DNA of 64,000 nt from Paracidovorax avenae (GCF_040892545.1 NZ_CP156079.1:1709501-1773500); one strand, 5' to 3'. Positions 27,233-36,723 are shown, counted from the stretch's first letter. Made by a program: numbers and translations. Notes: generated by a model not told the origin, from the letters alone.

Positions 27233-29092
27233 ATGCCCGCATACCGTTCCAAGACCTCCACCGCCGGACGCAACATGGCCGGTGCCCGCTCCCTGTGGCG
27301 CGCCACCGGCATGAAGGACGAAGACTTCAGCAAGCCGATCATCGCGGTGGTGAACTCGTTCACCCAGTTCGTGCCCGGCCACGTCCACCTGAAGGACCTG
27401 GGCCAGCTCGTGGCCCGCGAGATCGAGGCAGCCGGTGGTGTCGCCAAGGAGTTCAACACCATCGCGGTCGATGACGGCATCGCCATGGGCCACGACGGCA
27501 TGCTGTATTCGCTGCCCAGCCGCGACATCATCGCGGACTCGGTCGAGTACATGGTCAACGCGCACTGCGCCGATGCCATGGTCTGCATCTCCAACTGCGA
27601 CAAGATCACGCCCGGCATGCTGATGGCCGCGATGCGGCTGAACATCCCCGTGGTGTTCGTCTCCGGCGGCCCCATGGAGGCCGGCAAGACGCGGCTGGCC
27701 AACCCCGTCACCAAGACCATCGAGTTCAAGAAGCTCGACCTGGTGGATGCGATGGTCATCGCCGCCGACGACAAGTATTCCGACGCCGACGTGGCCGAGG
27801 TGGAGCGTTCCGCCTGCCCCACCTGCGGTTCGTGCTCGGGCATGTTCACCGCCAACTCCATGAACTGCCTGACCGAGGCGCTGGGCCTGTCCCTGCCCGG
27901 CAACGGCACCGTGGTGGCCACGCACGCGGACCGCGAGCAGCTCTTCAAGCGCGCCGGCCGCCGCATCGTGGAACTGGCCCGCCAGTACTACGAGCAGGAC
28001 GACGAGCGGGTTCTGCCGCGCTCGGTCGGCTTCAAGGCCTTCGAGAACGCGATGACGCTGGACATCGCGATGGGCGGCTCCACCAACACCATCCTGCACC
28101 TGCTGGCGATCGCCCAGGAAGCCGGCATCGACTTCACCATGGCCGACATCGACCGCCTGTCGCGCGTGGTGCCGCAGCTGTGCAAGGTGGCGCCCAACAC
28201 CAACAAGTACCACATCGAGGACGTGCACCGCGCCGGGGGCATCATGGCCATCCTGGGCGAACTGGACCGCGCGGGCCGCCTGCACACCGATGCGCCCACC
28301 GTGCACGCCCCCACGCTGGGCGATGCGCTGGCGCAGTGGGACATCACCCGCACGCAGGACGAGGCCGTGCGCCATTTCTACATGGCGGGCCCGGCCGGCA
28401 TCCCGACGCAGGTGGCGTTCAGCCAGAACACGCGCTGGCCCAGCCTCGACCTGGACCGCGCCGAGGGCTGCATCCGCTCCGTCGAGCACGCCTTCTCGAA
28501 GGAAGGGGGCCTGGCCGTGCTGCGCGGCAACATCGCGCTGGATGGCTGCGTGGTCAAGACGGCCGGCGTGGACGAATCCATCCACGTGTTCGAGGGCACG
28601 GCCCACGTGACCGAATCGCAGGACGAAGCGGTGGAGAACATCCTGGCCGACAAGGTCAAGGCCGGCGACATCGTCATCGTGCGCTACGAGGGCCCCAAGG
28701 GCGGCCCCGGCATGCAGGAAATGCTCTACCCGACCAGCTACATCAAGTCCAAGGGCCTGGGCAAGGCCTGCGCGCTGCTGACCGACGGGCGCTTCTCGGG
28801 CGGCACCTCCGGCCTGTCGATCGGCCACTGCTCGCCCGAGGCAGCGGCCGGTGGCGCGATCGGCCTGGTGCAGAACGGCGACCGCATCCGCATCGACATC
28901 CCCAACCGCACGATCGACGTGCTGGTCTCCGACGAGGAACTGGCACGCCGCCGCGCCGAGCAGGATGCCAGGGGCTGGAAGCCCGCGAAGCCGCGCCCGC
29001 GCAAGGTGTCGGCGGCGCTCAAGGCCTATGCCAAGCTGGTGATGTCGGCCGACAAGGGCGCGGTGCGCGACCTGTCGCTGCTGGACGACTGA
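27233..29092 (+). CDS. ilvD: Dihydroxy-acid dehydratase
   Basis: This 619-residue [4Fe-4S] enzyme catalyses the third step of valine/isoleucine synthesis. Cluster cysteines occur in [12 protein letters not shown] and [11 protein letters not shown]. The C-terminal active-site segment [16 protein letters not shown] is intact. It has the E. coli-like long form with the extended C-terminus [22 protein letters not shown] (here [11 protein letters not shown]). It stands as a single gene. Confidence 0.96.
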   Translation: MPAYRSKTSTAGRNMAGARSLWRATGMKDEDFSKPIIAVVNSFTQFVPGHVHLKDLGQLVAREIEAAGGVAKEFNTIAVDDGIAMGHDGMLYSLPSRDIIADSVEYMVNAHCADAMVCISNCDKITPGMLMAAMRLNIPVVFVSGGPMEAGKTRLANPVTKTIEFKKLDLVDAMVIAADDKYSDADVAEVERSACPTCGSCSGMFTANSMNCLTEALGLSLPGNGTVVATHADREQLFKRAGRRIVELARQYYEQDDERVLPRSVGFKAFENAMTLDIAMGGSTNTILHLLAIAQEAGIDFTMADIDRLSRVVPQLCKVAPNTNKYHIEDVHRAGGIMAILGELDRAGRLHTDAPTVHAPTLGDALAQWDITRTQDEAVRHFYMAGPAGIPTQVAFSQNTRWPSLDLDRAEGCIRSVEHAFSKEGGLAVLRGNIALDGCVVKTAGVDESIHVFEGTAHVTESQDEAVENILADKVKAGDIVIVRYEGPKGGPGMQEMLYPTSYIKSKGLGKACALLTDGRFSGGTSGLSIGHCSPEAAAGGAIGLVQNGDRIRIDIPNRTIDVLVSDEELARRRAEQDARGWKPAKPRPRKVSAALKAYAKLVMSADKGAVRDLSLLDD

Positions 29093-29140
29093 CCGCGCCG
29101 GGCTGCCTGCCGCATGGCAGGCAGTCGCTGCCGGGACAAA

Positions 29141-29168
29141 AAAAGGCCGCACCGGCGACGGTGCGGCC
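29141..29168 (-). terminator. Rho-independent terminator between ilvD and bfr
   Basis: GGCCGCACC (29145-29153) and GGTGCGGCC (29160-29168) form a 9-bp stem with loop GGCGAC. The A-run on the left becomes a T-run on the minus strand, so it is strongest for bfr but may also stop ilvD. Confidence 0.85.
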
Positions 29169-29204
29169 TTGTTCCATGGGGCAGCGCGCTGCGGGCGCAA
29201 CCGG

Positions 29205-29684
29205 TCAGGGCGTGCCGGGGGCGGTCTGCGACTGCAGGTAGTTCTGCAGGCCCACGCGCTCGATCAGGCCCAGCTGCTTCTCGAGCCAGTAGGCGTGGTC
29301 TTCTTCCGTGTCCTTGAGCTGCGCGAGGAGGATGTCGCGGCTCACGTAGTCGCGCACGCCCTCGCACAGGTGCACGCCCGTCTGCAGGGCGGCGCGCACC
29401 TCGTATTCGGTGTCCAGGTCCTTGCGCAGCATTTCGGGCACCGTGGTGCCCGGGGTGAATTCGCGGGGACGCATGTCGGGCAGGCCACCGAGGAACAGGA
29501 TGCGGCGCAGCAGCGCGTCGGCATGCTGGGTCTCTTCCTCCATCTCGTGGTTCAGGCGCTCGTAGAGCTTCACGAAGCCCTGGTCCTCGTAGATCCGCGA
29601 ATGGATGAAGTACTGGTCGCGCGCGGCCAGTTCGCCGCGCAGCAGATCCTTGAAATAGTCGATGACCTGTGGGTTGCCCTGCAT
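29205..29684 (-). CDS. bfr: Bacterioferritin
   Basis: This 159-residue haem-containing ferritin has the ferroxidase ligands in [26 protein letters not shown] and [15 protein letters not shown]. The haem Met corresponds to the DMRPREF/LPDM region. It stores iron and detoxifies it by oxidation. An AAGGAAAAAGG ribosome-binding site lies just before the ATG. Divergent from the low-GC effector-like gene. Confidence 0.94.
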   Translation of the reverse strand: MQGNPQVIDYFKDLLRGELAARDQYFIHSRIYEDQGFVKLYERLNHEMEEETQHADALLRRILFLGGLPDMRPREFTPGTTVPEMLRKDLDTEYEVRAALQTGVHLCEGVRDYVSRDILLAQLKDTEEDHAYWLEKQLGLIERVGLQNYLQSQTAPGTP

Positions 29685-30005
29685 GGTGTGCCCTTTTTCC
29701 TTGTTTTTGTGAGGCAGGGAGTATCGCGCCGTTGCGTGACTTTGTCGCATAAAGCCCCCACCGCGGCGGTTTGCATGCGTACGGGGATCAGAATCGTTCG
29801 CGTTGGATGGTTTTGTGCATCAGTTGCGTGCAGCTACCTGTCCTTCCGACTTGCATGCGGTGTTTCGTCCCTGCCGCGGTCCTGGGCGATGCCGGTTAGC
29901 TGTATTCGCTTCCCCTGACGTGCGTTCGTCTGCTCGCAGTCGACGGTTCTGCGATGGGTGCATGCTGGCGGCTTTGCCAATTATTCGTGCACGCACGTGT
30001 TTCAC
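29685..30005. other. 321-bp gene-free region: bfr promoter side and effector promoter
   Basis: The region holds the ribosome-binding site of bfr at its left edge and a PIP box plus -10 on the right (separate entry). Base composition falls from the genome norm toward the right end. No tRNA, direct repeat or transposase fragment was seen in it. Confidence 0.6.
29905..29966 (+). promoter_or_regulatory. HrpX-type promoter: PIP box TTCGC-N15-TTCGT and -10 element
   Basis: TTCGC at 29905-29909 and TTCGT at 29925-29929 are separated by exactly 15 bases, a perfect plant-inducible-promoter box (TTCGB-N15-TTCGB). A YANNNT element, CATGCT at 29961-29966, begins 31 bases after it, within the 30-32-base rule for HrpX/HrpB-activated genes. 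The coding start at 30006 lies about 33 bases after the expected transcription start. HrpX itself is not in the window. Confidence 0.8.
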
Positions 30006-30923
30006 ATGCCGAAGATTCATCAATCCAATGCATCCACCAGCTCCCATTATTCCCGCGACCTGTTGGGGAACTTCGCTCAGGAGCCCGTCGTCAAGTTGCA
30101 CAAGGCGGTTCTTCCGCAGACTCTGGGGCTTTCATCTTTTAGTTCAAAAAAGGTTTCTGTCAAATCAGGCACCTTGGAGAATCTGAAAATTGCGGAAGAG
30201 GTGGTAATGAAAACAAAATACCTGCTACCCCACGGTGCAGGTAACCAGAAAACGGACATCAGCTATACGCAAGGAGAGTCGTGGGCTCGGCAATCCATGC
30301 TCAGGGATAATGAGTTCTGCCAGGATCCTATCCAGCACGCACGTGAAGCGGCTCGCTATGGGGCCGGAAATTGCGCAGAACATGCCAACGTGGCATACAC
30401 GGTGTTGGCGTCAAAGCAGTTGAACGCGCCGCTCATGCGGGTAAGCGATAGCCAGCAAGATCATGCCTACGTCTTGGTGGGAGATCCCCGCGATCCCCGT
30501 TGGGGTGAGAAAGACACCGTAGTCGTCGATGGCTGGGTTACCCATCCTTCCGCACTTACCCTCGGACAATCCAGGGACCTTGCACCCAGCATGCCGCCGA
30601 TCAGGCAGCGGCCGCCCGGAAGCGCTCCAGATCCTGACGCGATAGCTGCTTTCAAGAATGTCGAAACCATTCCCCTCCCCGCGGTCAATCAATACCTGGA
30701 ATCACGAGCCGCTCCCCCGGTGGGTCAGGGGCTGATGGATTATATTAATCAGTATCAAAATACTGACAGATTTTTCCATGAGCAGACATTTGCACGTGAT
30801 CCCAGCACGCGCTATTCCAGCTCCGCCTTTTCTGCAAGTTCGACGGACAGGATACTCCAGCGGACAGTGGAGGGGGAGAGCGCCGCGTATGTCGCATGGC
30901 AGAACAACGGCTTCAGGTGGTAG
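30006..30923 (+). CDS. Candidate type III secreted effector with transglutaminase/papain-like Cys-His-Asp triad
   Basis: This 305-residue protein has no signal peptide or TM segment. The N-terminus (MPKIHQSNASTSSHYSRDLL) is Ser/Thr-rich and low in acidic residues, as in type III signals. The core has a triad-like series: Cys123 in YGAGNCAEHANVAY, His153 in QDHAYVLVGD and Asp175 in VVVDGWV, the pattern of transglutaminase/papain-fold effectors. Relationship to HopX/AvrPphE/XopE is possible but not established. ATG 30006 is chosen because the promoter's -10 excludes earlier starts. GC is much lower than in the neighbours and AT-rich codons are frequent, indicating horizontal acquisition. It sits alone between housekeeping genes bfr and lgt. 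Confidence 0.75.
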   Translation: MPKIHQSNASTSSHYSRDLLGNFAQEPVVKLHKAVLPQTLGLSSFSSKKVSVKSGTLENLKIAEEVVMKTKYLLPHGAGNQKTDISYTQGESWARQSMLRDNEFCQDPIQHAREAARYGAGNCAEHANVAYTVLASKQLNAPLMRVSDSQQDHAYVLVGDPRDPRWGEKDTVVVDGWVTHPSALTLGQSRDLAPSMPPIRQRPPGSAPDPDAIAAFKNVETIPLPAVNQYLESRAAPPVGQGLMDYINQYQNTDRFFHEQTFARDPSTRYSSSAFSASSTDRILQRTVEGESAAYVAWQNNGFRW

Positions 30924-30937
30924 GGGGCCCGCTTGCG

Positions 30938-30954
30938 TGCAAGGCGGCCTTGCA
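30938..30954 (+). terminator. Hairpin just after the effector gene, possible weak terminator
   Basis: TGCAAGG and CCTTGCA form a perfect 7-bp stem with loop CGG, 15 bases after the stop codon. There is no T-run, so it is at best a weak terminator or an mRNA-end stabilising structure. Confidence 0.3.
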
Positions 30955-31105
30955 TCCGCGGGGGGACTGGTTCTCGGGGAAACCCGCGTAACCATCCCTT
31001 GAGTGGCATCGAGCCCTTTTGACGGGCCCCATTTCCGGGCAGGCCCCTGGTACCGCGTCCGATTCCTCCAGGTCCTCGGTGGTGGCGGGCACAATACCGC
31101 CCACC

Positions 31106-31933
31106 ATGCTCATGTACCCGCATATCGATCCCATCGCCCTGCAGATCGGGCCGCTCGCCATCCACTGGTACGGCCTGACCTACCTGGCCGCGTTCGGCCT
31201 CTTCATGTTCCTGGGCACGCGCCGGCTGCGGCACGAGCCGTACGCCTCGCTCACCGGCGCGCAGGCCTGGACCCGCAAGGACGTGGAGGACATCCTCTTC
31301 CTGGGGGTGCTGGGCGTGGTGGCCGGCGGGCGGCTGGGCTACTGCCTCTTCTACAAGCCGGGCTACTACCTGTCGCACCCGCTGGAGATCTTTTACATCT
31401 GGCAGGGCGGCATGAGCTTCCACGGCGGGCTGCTGGGGGTGATCGCATCGATGGTGTGGTTCGCCCGCTCGCGCCACCGGCCCTGGCTGCAGGTGGCGGA
31501 TTTCGTGGCGCCCTGCGTGCCGACGGGCCTCGCGGCCGGGCGCGTGGGCAACTTCATCAACGGCGAACTCTGGGGACGGTTCTGCGATCCGTCGCTGCCC
31601 TGGGGCATGGTGTTCCCGCAGAGCGGCTCGATGCTGCCGCGCCATCCTTCGCAGGTGTACCAGTTCCTGCTGGAAGGACTGCTGCTGTTCGTGCTGCTGT
31701 GGCTGTATGCGCGGCGCGAGCGCCGGCAGGGCGAGGTGGCGGCGGCGTTCCTGGTGGGATATGGGTGCTTCCGCTTCATCGCGGAGTATTTCCGTGAACC
31801 GGACGCGTTCCTGGGCATCCTGTCGCTGGGCATGAGCATGGGCCAGTGGCTCTGCGTGCCGATGATCGTCGCCGGGGCGTTGCTCTGGGCGTGGGCGCGT
31901 CGGCAGCCGGCGCGCGTGGCGCCGGCACACTGA
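31106..31933 (+). CDS. lgt: Prolipoprotein diacylglyceryl transferase
   Basis: This 275-residue inner-membrane enzyme transfers diacylglycerol to the lipobox Cys, the first step in lipoprotein maturation. The Lgt signature [14 protein letters not shown], catalytic-region His in MSFHGGLLG, and [14 protein letters not shown] are intact. About seven membrane segments are visible. The start could also be ATG 31112. It is convergent with the MFS gene. Confidence 0.95.
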   Translation: MLMYPHIDPIALQIGPLAIHWYGLTYLAAFGLFMFLGTRRLRHEPYASLTGAQAWTRKDVEDILFLGVLGVVAGGRLGYCLFYKPGYYLSHPLEIFYIWQGGMSFHGGLLGVIASMVWFARSRHRPWLQVADFVAPCVPTGLAAGRVGNFINGELWGRFCDPSLPWGMVFPQSGSMLPRHPSQVYQFLLEGLLLFVLLWLYARRERRQGEVAAAFLVGYGCFRFIAEYFREPDAFLGILSLGMSMGQWLCVPMIVAGALLWAWARRQPARVAPAH

Positions 31934-31979
31934 GGGATTCCGGGCCGGCCCGGCGCAGCCTGGACCTGGAGGCGGGCGC

Positions 31980-33146
31980 TCAGGCCACGGGCCGCGGACC
32001 GGTGCGGATCCACAGCACGGCGCAGGCCAGTGCCAGCAGGGGCAGGGCGGCCAGGTTGATGGCCGTCCAGCCGATGCCGGCCAGCAGGACGCCCGAGCCG
32101 AAGGACATGACCACCGCCGTGGCGCCGTTGCACAGCTCCATCAGCGCCTGCGCCGCGCCGCGTTCTTCCGGCGCATGGCTTTCCGCCAGCAGCGTGGTGC
32201 CGGCGATCACCATGAGGTTCCAGCCCAGGCCCAGCAGCAGCGAGCTGGCGAAGAAGTGCGCCATCTCCAGGCCCGACAGGGCCGTGCAGGCGCTGGCGGC
32301 CAGTATGGCGGCACCGGCGGCCGCCACGCGGCGCGCGCCGAAGCGGTCCACCATCGGGCCGGCGAAGAAGGCCGGCAGGAACATGCCGATCACGTGCCAC
32401 TGGATCACGGTCGCCGCCGACGCGGTGGAAAAGCCGCAGCGGTCCATGGCCAGCGGCGTGGCGTTCATCACCAGGATCATCAGGCCATGGCCGATGGCCG
32501 TCATCAGCACGGCGGCACGCAGGGCCGGCCGTGCCAGCAGCAGGCGCAAGGTGCCCGGCGCGGGCCGGGGCGCCGCCACCGCGCCGCCGGGCAGCCGCGA
32601 GACGGTGGCCACGCCCAGTGCCGCCAGCCCGGCGATCACCAGGTAGGCCCCCGCGAACGGCGTGGCTAGCGCGTCGCGCGACCACACCGCCAGAGGCGGT
32701 GCCAGCACCGCCGCGCAGACGCCGCCGCCCACCACCCAGGCAGCGGCGCGGCCCCGGCGCTGCGGCTCCACGGCCTCCAGAGCCGCGTGGCGGTAAAAGC
32801 CCGATGACGCCTGGTACACGCCGATGCCCGCCGCGCCCAGGCACAGCAGCGCGAAGCTGCCCTGCCGCAGCGCCAGCGCGCAGAGCAGTCCGCCCGCCAT
32901 GCCCAGCGCCGCGCCCAGCATCAACGCCCGCCGCCGCCCATGGCGCTGCATGGCGGCCGACAGCGGCATCACCGCCACCAGATTGCCCAGCACCAGCAGG
33001 GCCAGCGGCAGCGTGGCGAGCGCCTTCCACGGAGCCAGGTGCAGCCCGGCCAGCGAGGTCAGCGTGATGCCGATGATGGAGCACGACCAGTAGAGCGCCT
33101 GCGCGGAAAACAGCAGGCGGAGGGTGGGATGGCGCAGAAGAAACAT
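31980..33146 (-). CDS. Major facilitator superfamily transporter
   Basis: This 388-residue protein has about 12 hydrophobic segments. A loop with basic residues, MQRHGRRRALMLGAALG, matches the MFS loop 2-3 motif, and a second copy, MVDRFGARRVAAAGA, lies in the second half. A truncated Cys-containing C-terminus is absent. No substrate can be deduced. It lies 44 bp downstream of the GlxA-type regulator gene on the same strand, so that regulator probably controls it. Confidence 0.85.
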   Translation of the reverse strand: MFLLRHPTLRLLFSAQALYWSCSIIGITLTSLAGLHLAPWKALATLPLALLVLGNLVAVMPLSAAMQRHGRRRALMLGAALGMAGGLLCALALRQGSFALLCLGAAGIGVYQASSGFYRHAALEAVEPQRRGRAAAWVVGGGVCAAVLAPPLAVWSRDALATPFAGAYLVIAGLAALGVATVSRLPGGAVAAPRPAPGTLRLLLARPALRAAVLMTAIGHGLMILVMNATPLAMDRCGFSTASAATVIQWHVIGMFLPAFFAGPMVDRFGARRVAAAGAAILAASACTALSGLEMAHFFASSLLLGLGWNLMVIAGTTLLAESHAPEERGAAQALMELCNGATAVVMSFGSGVLLAGIGWTAINLAALPLLALACAVLWIRTGPRPVA

Positions 33147-33190
33147 GGGGCGGTGCGGAAAGGGAGTGGATCGATGGGCGCGCGGCGGGG

Positions 33191-34213
33191 TCAGCCGGCA
33201 TCGGCGGCGCCTGCCGGCCCGAAGCGCTGCGCGAAAGCCTGCGGGCTGACCGAGAGATGGCGATGGAAGGCGCGCCGCAGGGTCTCCGGGTGCTGGAAGC
33301 CGCAGAGGCGGGCGACCGTCGTCACCGAGGCCTGCCCGTGCGAGAGCAGGGCCGAGGCGGTTTCCACCCGCACCCGTTCGACATAGCGTGCCGGCGTGGT
33401 GCCCAGCTCGCGCTGGAACACCCGGGTGAGCGTGCGCGGGGCCATGCACGAGCGCACCGCCAGTGCTTCCAGCGACAGGTCTTCGCCCAGGTGGCCGGGA
33501 ATCCATTCCAGCAGCGGCGTGAGGCGGGGCGTGTGCTCCGCATCGGGCGCCACCAGGCGGCTGAACTGCGCCTGCCCGCCCGGCCGGCGCAGGTAGATCA
33601 CCAGGCGCCGCGCCACGGCCAGCGCCAGGGTGCGGCCCAGGTCATGTTCCACCAGTGCCAGCGCCAGGTCGATGCCCGAGCTCACCCCCGCCGAGGTGAA
33701 GACGTGGGCGTCGCCGTGCACGCCGGCCGGGTCATAGGTGTGCAGCCGGTCGCCCTGCAGATCGATGCCGGGATGGCGTGCGCGGAATTCGGCCACGCGT
33801 TCCCAGTGCGTGGTGGCGGGGCGGCCGTCCAGCAGGCCGGCCTGCGCCAGCAGCAGCGCGCCGGAGCACACCGAGCCGAGTCGTGCCACCACCGGCTCCG
33901 CCCGCTGGAGCCAGCCCAGCAGGGCGGCGTTGTCCAGCTGGCCCGTCACGCCCTGGCCCCCGGGCACGATCAGCGTGTGAATGCCGGCCAGCGGTTCGCC
34001 GGCATAGGCGGCCTGCGCCACCGTCTCGAAGCCGGCCGAACAGGCCACCGGCCCGGGTGCCTCGGCCAGCAGGCGCAGCGCATAGAGCGGCGCGCGCCCC
34101 TGGTGGACCAGTTCCTCGTTGGCGGAGGACATGACCTGCAGGGGACCGACCACGTCCAGGCTCATGAAGCCGGGGTAGATCAGGCAGGCGAACGTGATGG
34201 GCGAGCGGAGCAT
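33191..34213 (-). CDS. GlxA-family transcriptional regulator (DJ-1/PfpI plus AraC domains)
   Basis: This 340-residue protein has an N-terminal DJ-1/PfpI-like domain (about 1-190) with the nucleophile-elbow Cys in LGSVCSGALLLAQAG, followed by two helix-turn-helices (LSLEALAVRSCMAPRTLTRVF and ASVTTVARLCGFQHPETLRRAF). Members sense amino or aromatic compounds and activate transport or catabolism genes. It is co-directional with the downstream MFS gene and divergent from the malonate operon. Confidence 0.9.
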   Translation of the reverse strand: MLRSPITFACLIYPGFMSLDVVGPLQVMSSANEELVHQGRAPLYALRLLAEAPGPVACSAGFETVAQAAYAGEPLAGIHTLIVPGGQGVTGQLDNAALLGWLQRAEPVVARLGSVCSGALLLAQAGLLDGRPATTHWERVAEFRARHPGIDLQGDRLHTYDPAGVHGDAHVFTSAGVSSGIDLALALVEHDLGRTLALAVARRLVIYLRRPGGQAQFSRLVAPDAEHTPRLTPLLEWIPGHLGEDLSLEALAVRSCMAPRTLTRVFQRELGTTPARYVERVRVETASALLSHGQASVTTVARLCGFQHPETLRRAFHRHLSVSPQAFAQRFGPAGAADAG

Positions 34214-34347
34214 GCGGGAAGTGTCGGTGGCGCTGTCTCTGGCCGCAATGACAACGGTCCCACCTTTCCGGCCACATTTTTTTTTTTCAGCGCCAGTCGG
34301 CTGCCACGCCTGGATGGATTTTTTGAGGCCAGGCGGGCCGATCGGAC

Positions 34348-34388
34348 GATCCAGCCATTGACCTGGATCTGTAATTATGAAAAATTAC
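34348..34388. promoter_or_regulatory. Two adjacent dyads overlapping a candidate promoter before the malonate operon
   Basis: GATCCAG/CTGGATC (34348-34354 and 34363-34369) and GTAATT/AATTAC (34371-34376 and 34383-34388) sit 60-100 bp upstream of the GntR gene. TTGACC (34358-34363) and AAAAAT (34380-34385) could be -35 and -10 with a 16-base spacer. This fits an operator for the FCD-type GntR regulator encoded next. Confidence 0.45.
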
Positions 34389-34447
34389 GTGAAATGACCG
34401 ATGGGCGTCGCCCTCCGATCCCTCCGTCATGCCACCTGAGGAATGCC

Positions 34448-35137
34448 ATGCCCCCTGCGCTCGCCATCGTCCGGTCCCAGGTCCCCTCGCTGCACGAGGA
34501 GGTGGCAGAGCGGCTGCGCGAGCAGATTTTCGCGGGCGCGCTGCCGCCCGGCAGCCTGCTCGACGAGGTGGCGCTGTGCGAGCGGCTGGCCATCTCGCGC
34601 ACGCCGCTGCGCGAAGCGCTGAAGGTGCTGGTGGCCGAGGGCCTGCTGCGCCATGAGCCCCGGCGGGGCTGCTTCGTGGCCGAGGTGACGGAGCGGGACC
34701 TCGACGAGATCTTCCCCGTGATCGCGCTGCTGGAGGGCCGCGCCGCGCACGAGGCGACGCTGCGCGCCGGCATGGCCGACGTGGCTGCGCTGGAGGTGTT
34801 GCACGACCGGCTGCAGGAACACGCTGCCGCCGGCCGCATTGCCGAGTACTACGCGGCCAACCATGCGATCCACGAAGCCTTCATCGTGCTGGCCGACAAC
34901 CGCTGGCTGGCCCAGGTGATCGGCGACCTGCGCAAGATCCTGCGCCTCGCGCGGCTGCAGCAATTGCACGCGCCCGGCCGCCTGCAGCAGAGCCTGGCGG
35001 AGCACCTGGCGGTGTTCGCCGCGCTGCGGCGCGGAGACGCCGAGGCCGCCGAGCAGGCCATGCTCAACCATCTTCTCGCGCAGCGCGTGGCGCTGCGCGA
35101 CATTGCCCGCCACCATCACTCCAGGATCGCCCCATGA
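34448..35137 (+). CDS. GntR-family (FCD) transcriptional regulator, probable malonate operon regulator
   Basis: This 229-residue regulator has an N-terminal winged helix (SLHEEVAERLREQIFAG; CERLAISRTPLREALKVL) and a C-terminal FCD ligand domain with metal-ligand histidines (AANHAIHEAFIVLA; SLAEHLAVF; EQAMLNHL). It overlaps the decarboxylase gene by 4 bases (ATGA). By position it corresponds to MatR-type regulators of malonate use, which respond to malonate or malonyl-CoA; this is inference. Confidence 0.9.
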   Translation: MPPALAIVRSQVPSLHEEVAERLREQIFAGALPPGSLLDEVALCERLAISRTPLREALKVLVAEGLLRHEPRRGCFVAEVTERDLDEIFPVIALLEGRAAHEATLRAGMADVAALEVLHDRLQEHAAAGRIAEYYAANHAIHEAFIVLADNRWLAQVIGDLRKILRLARLQQLHAPGRLQQSLAEHLAVFAALRRGDAEAAEQAMLNHLLAQRVALRDIARHHHSRIAP

Positions 35138-36642
35138 ATGCCGCTTCCGAATGGATCACGCGCAGTGTCGCCCGCCTGCGCACCGAAGCCCCGCTCGCCG
35201 ACGTCGATGCCGCGGGTGCGGCAGGAGGTGGCCGCCCGCCCGCCCCTGCTGCCGCTTCCCCTGCCGCTCCGGCTCCTGCACCGGCCAAGCCACCGCCGCC
35301 GCGTTCCACGTCCGAGCGCCTGGCGGCGACGCTGCGGCGCGGGCAGGAGGCCCTGTCCCCGCGCGCGCTGCGCCGGCTGCTGGCCGACCTGCAGGCGGTC
35401 GCGGCGCCACAGGCCAGCGAGGTGGAGGGCGGCCGGCAGGCCGAGGCCGTGGCTGCCTGGTATGCAGAGGCCAAGCCCGAAGAGCGCCGCGACATGTGGC
35501 TGCTGATGTGCGAGCAGTTCGCGCCCGATGCAACCCGCTTCAAGACGGCACAGAAGCGCTATGAGGCCGCCGCCGGCACGGAGGACGAGGCGCATGCTGA
35601 AGTGCACCTGCGCCGCGCGCTGGTCTCGCCGCGCACGCGGCTGCTGCAGCGCTTCGCGGTATTCCCGCAGGGCATGCGCTTCCTCGTGGACCTGCGCGCG
35701 GAACTGCTGCCCCAGCTCAAGGGCGACAAGCGGCTGCTGCCGCTGGACGCGGAACTGGAGCAGCTGTTTTCCACGTGGTTCGACGTGGCCTTCCTGGAGT
35801 TGCAGCGCCTGTCGTGGGATTCGCCGGCATCGCTGCTGGAGAAGCTCATCAAATACGAGGCCGTGCACGACATCCGCAGCTGGGCGGACCTGAAGAACCG
35901 TCTGGACAGCGACCGCCGCTGCTACGGTTTCTTCCATCCGCGCCTGCCGAACGAGCCGCTCATCTTCGTGGAGGTGGCGCTGGTCAACGAGATATCGGAC
36001 AGCATCACTCCGCTGCTGGACGAAGACGGCGCGGCGGTGGACATCGCGCGCGCCAATACCGCGATCTTCTATTCGATCAGCAACACGCAGACGGGCCTGC
36101 GCGGCGTGAGCTTCGGCGATTCGCTCATCAAGCACGTGGTGGAGACGCTGTCGGCCGAGTTCCCGCGGCTGCGCACGTTCGCCACGCTCTCGCCGATTCC
36201 GGGTTTCCGCGCATGGTTCGGCAAGCACTGCGCGGGCATGCTCGAAGCCCTGGACGACAAGCGCCGCGCCGAACTGGGCCGTGCCATCGGCGCAGAGGCT
36301 CCGCAGGCCGCACAGGTGATCGCCGCAGCCGAGAAGGCGCTGGAGCTGCCCGTGAAGTCGCCGCTGCGGCAGTGGCTGCTGCAATGCGCGGCCCGCTACC
36401 TGGGGCGCGAGTTGCAGGACGGCCGGCCCGTGGATGCGGTGGCGCGGTTCCACCTCGGCAACGGCGCGCGCGTGGAGCGGCTCAACTGGGCGGGGGACCC
36501 GTCTTCCAAGGGACAGAAGCAGTCTTTCGGCCTCATGGTGAACTATCTCTACGACCTCAAGCGCATCGACAAGCACCGGGCGCTCCTGGCCCAGGGCCGG
36601 GTGCCGGTGTCGGGGGACATCGACAGCCTGGCCCGCGGATGA
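35134..36642 (+). CDS. matA: Malonyl-CoA decarboxylase
   Basis: This 502-residue enzyme converts malonyl-CoA to acetyl-CoA and CO2. An Ala/Pro-rich N-terminal stretch (about 25-60) precedes the helical domain and the acetyltransferase-like catalytic domain (YGFFHPRLPNEPLIFVEVAL, SISNTQTGLRGVSFGD, FHLGNGARVERLNW). Ser and His catalytic positions of the family lie in these segments. Together with the malonyl-CoA synthetase (38828) it forms a complete malonate-to-acetyl-CoA route. Confidence 0.93.
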   Translation: MNAASEWITRSVARLRTEAPLADVDAAGAAGGGRPPAPAAASPAAPAPAPAKPPPPRSTSERLAATLRRGQEALSPRALRRLLADLQAVAAPQASEVEGGRQAEAVAAWYAEAKPEERRDMWLLMCEQFAPDATRFKTAQKRYEAAAGTEDEAHAEVHLRRALVSPRTRLLQRFAVFPQGMRFLVDLRAELLPQLKGDKRLLPLDAELEQLFSTWFDVAFLELQRLSWDSPASLLEKLIKYEAVHDIRSWADLKNRLDSDRRCYGFFHPRLPNEPLIFVEVALVNEISDSITPLLDEDGAAVDIARANTAIFYSISNTQTGLRGVSFGDSLIKHVVETLSAEFPRLRTFATLSPIPGFRAWFGKHCAGMLEALDDKRRAELGRAIGAEAPQAAQVIAAAEKALELPVKSPLRQWLLQCAARYLGRELQDGRPVDAVARFHLGNGARVERLNWAGDPSSKGQKQSFGLMVNYLYDLKRIDKHRALLAQGRVPVSGDIDSLARG

Positions 36643-36723
36643 GCCCTCCGGCCGGCCATGCCGGCCCCCGGTTTCGGATATCGGATCGACGAATCACCAC
36701 AACGACGACAGGAGACAAGACCG

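Noticed and set aside
29797..29801. Extra TTCGC upstream of the PIP box
   Set aside because: No second TTCGB follows after 15 bases, so it is not a PIP box.
34277..34287. T-run as intrinsic terminator
   Set aside because: Both neighbouring genes point away from it and no stem precedes it.
33257..34447. N-terminal extension of the GntR regulator through the GlxA-type gene region
   Set aside because: The 34448 ATG gives the normal family length; the upstream frame is antisense to the AraC-type regulator.
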